Source: an uncultured Variovorax sp. (GTDB lineage Bacteria; Pseudomonadota; Gammaproteobacteria; Burkholderiales; Burkholderiaceae). From it: DNA of 11,494 nucleotides. Under the pieces are notes generated by a model. The model saw only the letters and a list, made by a program, of their open reading frames with translations, made no database searches and was not told the DNA's origin. Shown in pieces: positions 1-5,652 of this stretch. The stretch is from the NCBI GenBank assembly GCA_946478645.1, contig CAMLCW010000151.1, positions 1 to 11,494 of the forward strand. The letters run 5' to 3'. Numbering within the stretch: position 1 is the stretch's first letter; the number at the start of each line of letters is the position of its first letter. Position numbers and translations under genes: made by a program.

Positions 1-933
1 TTTGCCGTGCCTGCGAGCCCGCTGGCCCAGCCCTGGTCGGTGCTGGTCGGCAACACGCTTTCCACCTTGGTGGGCATCGCCTGCGTGCGCTGGATCCCCG
101 ACACCGCCTGGGCCGCCGCCGCGGGCGTGGGCCTGGCGATCGGGCTGATGTTCGCCACGCGCAGCCTGCATCCGCCGGGCGGCGCGGCGGCGCTGCTCGC
201 GGTGCTCACCCACACCACCGACTTCTCGGCCGCCTTCTTCCCAGCCTTCGCCAACTCGCTGCTGCTGGTGCTCGCGGGCGTGGCCTACAACAGCCTCACG
301 GGCCGGCGCTATCCGCATGTGCAGCTCGCGCGGCCGCCCTCCGCCGAGGCCGGCGAGGCCCGCTTCAGCCAGGCCGACATCGACGCGGTGCTCGCGCGCT
401 ACAACCAGGTGCTCGACATCAGCCGCGACGACCTCGAATCGCTGATCCAGCAGACCGAACTCGAGTCGTACAAGCGCCGGCTCGGCACGCTGCACTGCCG
501 CGACATCATGTCGCGCGACCCGATCTCGGTGGAGTTCGGCACGCCGCTGCAGGAAGCCTGGATGCTGATGAAGCAGCGCCAGATCAAGGCGCTGCCGGTG
601 ACCGACCGCACGGGCCGCGTGGTGGGCATCGTGACGCGGGCCGACTTCTTCCGCCAACTCGACCTCGAGCACCACGAAGGCATCGCGGGGCGCCTGCGCG
701 ACCTGATCCGCGCCACGCGCACGGTGGTCTCGAACAAGCCCGAGGTGGTGGGCCAGATCATGACGCGCCAGGTGCGCGTGGCCAGCGCCGACCGGCCGGT
801 GGTCGACCTGGTGCCGCTGTTCTCGGAAGGCGGCCACCACCATATCCCCATCATCGACCATGAAAAGCGGCTCACCGGCATGATCACGCAATCGGACTTC
901 GTGCGCGCCCTCTACCGCGCCGTGAAACCTTGA
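1..933 (+). CDS. HPP family membrane protein with two C-terminal CBS domains (5' partial)
   Basis: The frame is open from base 1, and the GTG at 7 is simply the first possible start in view, so the N-terminus lies outside the window. The visible part begins with hydrophobic membrane segments (about nt 30-300) that include the family-type motif RSLHPPGGAAAL near nt 160-195. A soluble linker follows, then two CBS domains: one from about nt 496 to 675 (CRDIMSRDP through IVTRADFF) and one from about 750 to 930 (VGQIMTRQV through MITQSDFVRAL). CBS pairs generally bind adenine nucleotides and gate the attached protein. HPP proteins of cyanobacteria and chloroplasts have been linked to nitrite transport, but the substrate here is unknown. 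The gene ends just before a hairpin-rich spacer, and its own operon context is out of view. Family assignment is confident, function is not. Confidence 0.9.
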   Translation, partial: FAVPASPLAQPWSVLVGNTLSTLVGIACVRWIPDTAWAAAAGVGLAIGLMFATRSLHPPGGAAALLAVLTHTTDFSAAFFPAFANSLLLVLAGVAYNSLTGRRYPHVQLARPPSAEAGEARFSQADIDAVLARYNQVLDISRDDLESLIQQTELESYKRRLGTLHCRDIMSRDPISVEFGTPLQEAWMLMKQRQIKALPVTDRTGRVVGIVTRADFFRQLDLEHHEGIAGRLRDLIRATRTVVSNKPEVVGQIMTRQVRVASADRPVVDLVPLFSEGGHHHIPIIDHEKRLTGMITQSDFVRALYRAVKP

Positions 934-940
934 CGCCCCC

Positions 941-1020
941 CGAAGCGGCTCACTTCGTGTAGCCGCCTCCCCCCACTGGGGGGCGCACCCGGTGGCCGGG
1001 CAAAGCCCGTTCCACGGGTG
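941..1020. repeat. Intergenic hairpin cluster, probable dispersed repeat and/or terminator
   Basis: Three or four consecutive inverted repeats lie right after the HPP gene. They are GCGGCT (945-950) with AGCCGC (961-966), CCCCCC (969-974) with GGGGGG (978-983), and CACCCG (986-991) with CGGGTG (1015-1020), the last enclosing CGGGC (997-1001) and GCCCG (1005-1009) around an AAA loop. The density of strong GC stems is what I would expect of a REP-like intergenic element, and similar C-run/G-run plus CCGGGCAAAGCCCGG-like hairpins are familiar to me from Comamonadaceae spacers; I could not check this. It may also end HPP transcription, although no U-run directly follows a stem. Confidence 0.6.
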
Positions 1021-1071
1021 CACTGGGTTGGGACCGTTGCGGTATTGAGCCGAGCCGACTTTTTTTCTTTC

Positions 1072-1077
1072 AAGGAG
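1072..1077 (+). promoter_or_regulatory. Ribosome binding site of the SugE/Gdx gene
   Basis: AAGGAG sits 5 bases before the ATG at 1083 and fixes that start. A T-rich run (about 1060-1070) precedes it. Confidence 0.8.
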
Positions 1078-1082
1078 CGCAC

Positions 1083-1403
1083 ATGGCGTGGATCGTGTTG
1101 TTGGTGGCGGGCCTGCTCGAGGTGGGCTGGGCCATCGGTCTCAAGTACACGGAAGGCTTCACGCGGCTGTGGCCTTCGGTCGGCACCGCCATCTCGATGG
1201 TGCTCAGCGTGGTGCTGCTCGGCTGGGCGATGCGCACGCTGCCCGTGGGCACGGCCTATGCGGTATGGACCGGCATCGGCGCGGTGGGCACGGTGATCCT
1301 CGGCATCGTGCTGTTCCACGAGCCCGCCAATGCGGCGCGCATCCTCTGCGTCGGTCTCATCGTCGCGGGCATTCTCGGCCTGAAGCTGACCAGCGCCCAC
1401 TGA
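1083..1403 (+). CDS. sugE: Small multidrug resistance family exporter, Gdx/SugE type (guanidinium exporter)
   Basis: This 106-residue protein has the usual SMR length and four hydrophobic segments, so it should sit in the inner membrane as an antiparallel dual-topology dimer. It closely follows E. coli SugE/Gdx as I remember it: [17 protein letters not shown] at the N-terminus with the central proton- and substrate-binding glutamate at residue 13, then [18 protein letters not shown], and GLKLTSAH at the end. The GLKYTEGF and WAMRTLPVG segments fit the Gdx subtype, which exchanges guanidinium for protons, rather than the broad-range EmrE (Qac) subtype. The start is supported by AAGGAG at 1072-1077. 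It stands alone after the HPP gene and converges with the Bug-protein gene, only 25 bp apart. I see no guanidine riboswitch upstream. Export of quaternary ammonium compounds is a secondary possibility. Confidence 0.93.
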   Translation: MAWIVLLVAGLLEVGWAIGLKYTEGFTRLWPSVGTAISMVLSVVLLGWAMRTLPVGTAYAVWTGIGAVGTVILGIVLFHEPANAARILCVGLIVAGILGLKLTSAH

Positions 1404-1428
1404 GCGCTGCGAACGAACCGGTGCCGCG

Positions 1429-2424
1429 CTATTCGACCACCACGTTGGCCTTCTTCACCAGCGCCGCGTAGCGCGCGGCCTCGCTGCGGAAGTAGGCGGC
1501 GGCCTGCTCGGGCGTGGTGGGCTTGACGATGTTGCCCTGCTTGTCCATCGCCTCGCGCACCTCGGCGCTGGTGAAGGCGGCGGCCACGGCGTCGTGCACG
1601 CGCTGGATGTCGGCGGCCTGCATCTTCGCGGGGCCGATCACGGCGAACCAGCCCTCGACGGCATAGTTGGGCAGGCCCTGCTCGGCGATCGTCGGCAGGT
1701 CGGGGACGGCCGGTGAGCGCACAGGTCCGCACAGGCCGATGGCGCGCAGCGCCCCGCTCCTGAGGTGCGGCTGCACCGCGGGCAGCGCCACCACACCGAG
1801 CTCGACCTGGCCCGCGATCATGTCGGTGACCATCGGGCCGGTGCCCTTGTAGGGAATGTGCCGCGCCTTGACGCCGGCTTCCTCGAGGAACATCTCGCCC
1901 GCCAGGTGGATGATCGTGCCGTTGCCCGACGATGCGTAGTTGTAGGCGTCGGGCTTGGCGCGCAAGAGCGCGACCAGTTCACGCACGTTCTTCGCCGGCA
2001 GCTTCGGGTTGACGGCCAGCACGAGCGGCGTTGCGCCCACCACACTGATCGGCGTGACGTCGGCGATCGGGTCGAAGGGCATCTTCTTGTAGACGGCCGG
2101 ATTGATGACGTGGTTGTTCGACACCACGCCGAGCGTGAACCCGTCGGGCGCGGCCTTGACCACGGCCGAGGTGCCGGTGATGCCGCCCGCGCCCGGCAGG
2201 TTCTCGATCACCACCGGCTGGCCGAAAGCCTTGCCGAGCGCCACCGACGCCGCGCGCGCGATCGCGTCCACGCCCGAGCCGGCACTGATCGGCAGGATCA
2301 GGCGGATGGGCTTGTCGGAACCCTGCGCCAAGGCGGGAAGCACGGGGAAGGCGGCCAGCGCGGCGCCCGAAGCGCCGAGGCCCAACAGCGCGCGGCGGCG
2401 CATGGCAAAGGAAGTCGTTTGCAT
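1429..2424 (-). CDS. Bug family (TctC-like) periplasmic tripartite-tricarboxylate-type solute-binding protein
   Basis: The 331-residue product has the length and layout of the Bug/TctC family, extremely common in Burkholderiales. It starts with a signal peptide containing an arginine cluster (MRRRALLGLG at residues 8-17, Tat-like), a hydrophobic stretch, and a probable cleavage site after ALA at residue 33. The mature part begins KPIRLILPISAGSGVDAIAR, followed by VVIENLPGAGG, PDGFTLG, the YNYASSGNGT segment, HIPYKGTGPMVTDMIAGQVE and DLPTIAEQG, all characteristic. Such proteins bind carboxylates in the periplasm and either feed a TctAB membrane partner or act as orphan sensors. No TctA or TctB gene is in the window. 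The gene lies 39 bp after the CoA-transferase, so it is probably the third gene of that operon. The ATG at 2424 is preceded by a purine-rich GA tract rather than a consensus ribosome site; the ATG at 2403 is an alternative start. Confidence 0.93.
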   Translation of the reverse strand: MQTTSFAMRRRALLGLGASGAALAAFPVLPALAQGSDKPIRLILPISAGSGVDAIARAASVALGKAFGQPVVIENLPGAGGITGTSAVVKAAPDGFTLGVVSNNHVINPAVYKKMPFDPIADVTPISVVGATPLVLAVNPKLPAKNVRELVALLRAKPDAYNYASSGNGTIIHLAGEMFLEEAGVKARHIPYKGTGPMVTDMIAGQVELGVVALPAVQPHLRSGALRAIGLCGPVRSPAVPDLPTIAEQGLPNYAVEGWFAVIGPAKMQAADIQRVHDAVAAAFTSAEVREAMDKQGNIVKPTTPEQAAAYFRSEAARYAALVKKANVVVE

Positions 2425-2434
2425 GGTCTGTTTG

Positions 2435-2446
2435 TCTCTCTCTCTT
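2435..2446 (-). promoter_or_regulatory. GA dinucleotide tract acting as weak ribosome binding site for the Bug gene
   Basis: On the minus strand the leader reads AAGAGAGAGAGA and ends 10 bases before the ATG at 2424. There is no GGAGG in this leader, so the purine tract is the only candidate for pairing with 16S rRNA. Five dinucleotide units make some length variation possible, but the tract is short. Confidence 0.45.
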
Positions 2447-2463
2447 GTGGTTCTGGAAAGCGT

Positions 2464-3666
2464 TCAGGCAACGGCCTGCGCGGCCTGCATGGCCGCGATC
2501 TGCGCGTCGGCATAGCCGAGCTCGGCCAGCAGCTCGCGCGTGTGTTCGCCGAGCGTGGGCGGATCGAGGCGCACGCCGAGCCGCTCGCCGCCCAGCGTGA
2601 GCGGGAACAAGGTGGTCTGCGCCACTTCGCCCGCGCGCTCGCCGTCGGGCAGGCGGATGTCGGCGAGGCCGCCGGTCGCCTTCAGGTGCGGATCGTCATA
2701 GAGGTCTTCGGGCCGCGTAATTGGCGCGAACGGCAGGCCGCGGGCCTCGAAGATCGCCGAGAGCTCGGCCGCCGTGCGATCGGCAAGCCGCCGGCGCAGT
2801 TCGGCGAGCAGCGTGGGCCGCAGGCGCACGCGGTCGTTATTGGTGCGCAGCGCCGGGTCGGCCTTCAGGTCGTCGAAGCCGAGTGCATCGCAGAACACCG
2901 TCCATTGCGCATCGCTCACCGCGGCCAGGAAGATCTGCTCGCCGTCCTTCACGGTGAACACGTCATACAGCGCCCAGGCCGAGATGCGTTCGGGCATCGG
3001 CGCCGCGGCCTGCCCGGTGATCGCGTACTGCAGCATGTGCTGGCCGACCAGGAACACGTTGTTCTCGAACAGCGCCGAGTTCACCTCCTGGCCCTGGCCG
3101 GTCTGCGCGCGCTGCATCAGCGCGGCCATGGCGCCGATGGCGCCGAACATGCCGCCCATGATGTCGTTCACGCTGGTGCCGGCGCGCAGCGGATCGCCGG
3201 GCCGCCCCGTCATGTAGGCGAGCCCGCCCATCATCTGCACCACCTCGTCGAGCGCGGTGCGGTGCTCGTAAGGCCCGGGCAGGAAGCCCGTGTGGTTGAC
3301 GTACACCAGCCGCGGATTGAGCTTCGCGAGCGCCGCATGGCCGAGGCCGTACTTGTCCATGGTGCCGGGCCTGAAGTTCTGCGCCACCACGTCGGCGCCG
3401 ACGCACAGGCGCAGCGCCGCCTCCAGCCCCTGCGGATTTCGCAGGTCGAGCGCGATGCTCTTCTTGTTGCGGTTGAACATCGGGAAGAAGCCCGCGCCCG
3501 CGCCCAGCAGGTGGCGTGTGCGGTCGCCCTCGATCGGCTCGACCTTGATCACCTCGGCGCCGAGGTCGGCCAGCACCATGCCGCAGGTCGGGCCCATGAC
3601 CATGTGCGTGAACTCGACGACGCGGATGCCCGCGAGCGGCAGGCGCTTTTCTTCTTGGCTGCTCAT
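2464..3666 (-). CDS. Family III (CaiB/BaiF) CoA-transferase
   Basis: The 400-residue product matches the family III CoA-transferase length. The N-terminus LAGIRVVEFTHMVMGPTCGM, then LADLGAEVIKVEPIEGD, NRNKKSIALDLRNPQG, the VVAQNFRPGTMDKYGLG stretch and LVYVNHTGFLPGP are typical. D140 in RTALDEVVQMMGG corresponds to the catalytic aspartate region that forms the acyl-anhydride intermediate. These cytoplasmic enzymes move CoA from a donor such as succinyl-CoA to an organic acid. The start is the ATG at 3666, which overlaps the stop of the upstream lyase gene as ATGA (3663-3666), with GGAGGG at 3676-3681. The same frame stays open upstream through the lyase gene, but that extension is a shadow. 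Pairing with an HMG-CoA lyase suggests a 3-hydroxy-3-methylglutarate or related dicarboxylate substrate, as for the human SUGCT enzyme; this is inference. Confidence 0.93.
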   Translation of the reverse strand: MSSQEEKRLPLAGIRVVEFTHMVMGPTCGMVLADLGAEVIKVEPIEGDRTRHLLGAGAGFFPMFNRNKKSIALDLRNPQGLEAALRLCVGADVVAQNFRPGTMDKYGLGHAALAKLNPRLVYVNHTGFLPGPYEHRTALDEVVQMMGGLAYMTGRPGDPLRAGTSVNDIMGGMFGAIGAMAALMQRAQTGQGQEVNSALFENNVFLVGQHMLQYAITGQAAAPMPERISAWALYDVFTVKDGEQIFLAAVSDAQWTVFCDALGFDDLKADPALRTNNDRVRLRPTLLAELRRRLADRTAAELSAIFEARGLPFAPITRPEDLYDDPHLKATGGLADIRLPDGERAGEVAQTTLFPLTLGGERLGVRLDPPTLGEHTRELLAELGYADAQIAAMQAAQAVA

Positions 3667-4613
3667 GGCGCTGCGCCCTCCGAGGCCAGCGCGAAGGTCT
3701 TCGGAAAGCCCGCGCGCCAGAGCGTGCCCTGCAGGGTCTCGCCGTCGAGCCACCCGGCCACGCGCGCGCGCAGTGCGAGCAGCCTGGGCAGGTCGACGCC
3801 GGTCGCCACGCCCATGCGCTCGAGCATGAAGACGAGGTCTTCGGTGTCGACATTGCCGCTCGCGCCGGGCGCATGCGGGCAGCCGCCGATGCCCGCGAGG
3901 CAGGCGTCGAAGCGCGTGATGCCCACTTCGAGCGCCGCATAGCAGTTGGCAAGCCCGAGCCCACGCGTGTCGTGGAAATGGCCGCACCAGAGCCGGTCGC
4001 CGGCGATGCGCAGCGCGCGCTCGAACAGGCTGCGCACCATCGCCGGATCGGCATAGCCCACGGTGTCGGCCAGGCTCACGCGGTCGGCGCCCGCATCGAG
4101 CAGCGCCTGCATCAGCCGCAGCACCTCGTCGCTGTCGACATGGCCCTGCAGCGTGCAGCCGAAGGCCGTGCCCACGCCGCCTTCGATCAGCGTCTGCGCG
4201 CCCGCCGCGTCGCGCGCGGCGCGGATGCGGCCGACCTCGACCACCACCTCGTCGGGCGTCTTGCGCAGGTTGGCGAGGCTGTGCGCATGGCTGGCCGAAA
4301 GCGGCACCACCATCAGGTCGGCCTCGCCCGCGATCGCCCGCTCGGCGCCCTTGAGGTTGGGCACCAGCACCGAGGCGAAGAGCCCCGGCAGCGTCTTCGC
4401 ATGCGCGAGCAACTCGGCCGTGTCGGCCAGCTGCGGCAGCAGGTGCGCCGGCACGAAGGAGCCGACCTCGATCTCGCGCTGGCCCGCGGCATGCGCGGCG
4501 TCTATCCACTCGAGCTTGCGGGCGGTGGGCAGCACGCGGGCGATGCTCTGCAGGCCGTCGCGCAGGCCCACTTCGCGGACGACCGCGCGCGGCGGCAGGA
4601 AGGCGTGAATCAA
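3663..4613 (-). CDS. Hydroxymethylglutaryl-CoA lyase family protein
   Basis: The product, about 316 residues, is a TIM-barrel lyase of the HMGL-like (DRE-TIM) superfamily. Seen motifs are VREVGLRDGLQ near the N-terminus (the catalytic Arg-Asp pair), EVGSFVPAHLLPQLADT, the metal-binding HFHDTRGLGLAN, and IGGCPHAPGASGNVDTED, which carries the flexible-loop cysteine of true HMG-CoA lyases. The family reaction splits HMG-CoA into acetyl-CoA and acetoacetate in the cytoplasm. I chose the TTG at 4613 as start because it begins the conserved region (IHAFLPPR...) and has GGAG at 4623-4626, 9 bases upstream. No ATG is available between this point and the divergent regulator's promoter, and the far-upstream ATG would run through the LysR gene. 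It is the first gene of the unit and overlaps the CoA-transferase by four bases. A different 3-hydroxyacyl-CoA substrate is possible. Confidence 0.9.
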   Translation of the reverse strand: MIHAFLPPRAVVREVGLRDGLQSIARVLPTARKLEWIDAAHAAGQREIEVGSFVPAHLLPQLADTAELLAHAKTLPGLFASVLVPNLKGAERAIAGEADLMVVPLSASHAHSLANLRKTPDEVVVEVGRIRAARDAAGAQTLIEGGVGTAFGCTLQGHVDSDEVLRLMQALLDAGADRVSLADTVGYADPAMVRSLFERALRIAGDRLWCGHFHDTRGLGLANCYAALEVGITRFDACLAGIGGCPHAPGASGNVDTEDLVFMLERMGVATGVDLPRLLALRARVAGWLDGETLQGTLWRAGFPKTFALASEGAAP

Positions 4614-4716
4614 GGTCTCTGTCTCCGTCGTGAGGAACAATGCCGCCAATCTTAGAAGTTCCGAACTGATCCAGAAGGTACATTTCGGAAGGCGTTCGAT
4701 TCCCATCAGGAACATC
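4614..4716. promoter_or_regulatory. Divergent promoter and LysR operator region
   Basis: This 103-bp spacer separates the lyase operon (left, minus) from its LysR-type regulator (right, plus), the classic arrangement for LysR autoregulation and activation of the divergent operon. It contains a perfect palindrome AGTTC-C-GAACT at 4657-4667. The core TTCCGAA (4659-4665) recurs inverted as TTCGGAA (4684-4690), centre to centre 25 bp. A possible minus-strand -10 TAAGAT lies at 4649-4654, next to the palindrome, but its -35 partner is weak. Ribosome sites lie at 4623-4626 (minus gene) and 4708-4711 (AGGA, plus gene). Confidence 0.65.
4657..4690. promoter_or_regulatory. Candidate LysR binding site pair (TTCCGAA / TTCGGAA inverted repeat)
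   Basis: The 11-bp palindrome at 4657-4667 and the inverted heptamer at 4684-4690 are separated by 18 bp between cores. LysR tetramers usually contact a recognition site and a nearby activation site close to the target promoter, and this geometry is compatible. Assignment rests on symmetry and location only. Confidence 0.5.
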
Positions 4717-5634
4717 ATGAGAGACCTCGACCTCACCACCCTGCGGCTCTTCGTGGCCGTTTGCGAGACCCGCAGCATTGCGCGCGCCGGCGAGCAGGCC
4801 AGCATCGTCGGCTCGGCCATCAGCAAGCGGCTGGCGCAGCTCGAAGACGCCGTGGGCACGCCGCTGCTGGTGCGCAAGCGCCGCGGCGTGGCGCCCACGC
4901 CGGCCGGCGAAACGCTGCTGGAACATGCGCGCGCCATGCTCGGCAGCGCGCGCCGCATCGAGCGCGACATGGCCGCCTATGCGGGCGGTGCGCGCGGCCA
5001 TGTGCGCATCCTCGCGTCGGCCTCGGCGCTGGCCGAGTCGCTGGCCGAGGACGTGGCGAACTTTTTGCAGAACCCCGCGCACCGCAACATCCGCGTCGAC
5101 ATGGAAGAGCGCGTCAGCCCCGAGATCGTGCGCGGCATCCGCGAGGGCAGCGCCTCGATCGGCCTGTGCTGGGACGCGGCCGACCTCGAAGGCCTGCAGC
5201 GGCGCAGCTACCGCAGCGACCACCTCGCGATCGTCGCGCACCCTTCGCATCCCGCGGCGCGGCCAGGCCCGCTGCGCTTCGAGGACGTGCTCGACCACGA
5301 GTTCGTCGGCATGCCCGCGCTCAGCGCCGTGCAGCTGATGCTCGCGCGCGAGGCGGCGGTGGCCGGCAAGCCGCTGGTGTACCGCGTGCTCGTGTCCAAC
5401 TTCGATGCCGCGCTGCGCGTGGTGCGCGCCGGCCTCGCGATCAGCGTGGTGCCGGCCGAAGTGGCGCAGCCTTTCACCGACACCTATGGCCTGCGCCTGA
5501 TGCCGCTCGCCGATGCCTGGGCGCGCCGGCGCTTCGCGATCTGCTTTCGCGACGAAGCCGCGCTGTCGCCGTCGGCGCAGTTGCTGGTCGCGCACCTCGA
5601 GCAGTGCGCGGCAGAGCGCAATGCGGGCGCTTGA
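4717..5634 (+). CDS. LysR family transcriptional regulator
   Basis: The 305-residue product is the standard LysR length. The N-terminal winged helix-turn-helix covers about residues 3-62 (RDLDLTTLRLFVAV, ARAGEQASIVGSAISKRLAQLE, GTPLLVRKRRGVAPTPAGE), followed by the linker helix (LLEHARAMLGSARRIERDM) and a substrate-binding-like effector domain from about residue 90 (GHVRILASASALAESLAEDV). The start at 4717 is chosen because it begins the conserved RDLDLTTLRLF segment and has AGGA at 4708-4711. The upstream ATG at 4630 would add 29 unconserved-looking residues across the operator. The protein is expected to act in the cytoplasm on the divergent promoter, controlling the lyase, CoA-transferase and Bug genes, probably in response to their substrate or a CoA intermediate. 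It converges with the esterase gene, 18 bp away. Confidence 0.93.
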   Translation: MRDLDLTTLRLFVAVCETRSIARAGEQASIVGSAISKRLAQLEDAVGTPLLVRKRRGVAPTPAGETLLEHARAMLGSARRIERDMAAYAGGARGHVRILASASALAESLAEDVANFLQNPAHRNIRVDMEERVSPEIVRGIREGSASIGLCWDAADLEGLQRRSYRSDHLAIVAHPSHPAARPGPLRFEDVLDHEFVGMPALSAVQLMLAREAAVAGKPLVYRVLVSNFDAALRVVRAGLAISVVPAEVAQPFTDTYGLRLMPLADAWARRRFAICFRDEAALSPSAQLLVAHLEQCAAERNAGA

Positions 5635-5652
5635 GGTGCAGCGCGGCGCGCG

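Noticed and set aside
934..1082. Guanidine riboswitch upstream of sugE
   Set aside because: Hairpins are present, but I see no paired ACGR tetraloops (class II) or recognisable class I or III core sequence; the stems look like an intergenic repeat.
1765..3942. A 725-codon open frame on the plus strand
   Set aside because: It is antisense to the Bug and CoA-transferase genes, rich in Arg/His/Gln/Ala with no recognisable domain, as expected from GC-rich codon bias.
2464..5595. A giant 1043-residue fusion protein ending in the CoA-transferase
   Set aside because: The upstream half is a shadow frame of the lyase and an antisense frame of LysR. The real start is at 3666 with a ribosome site and ATGA overlap.
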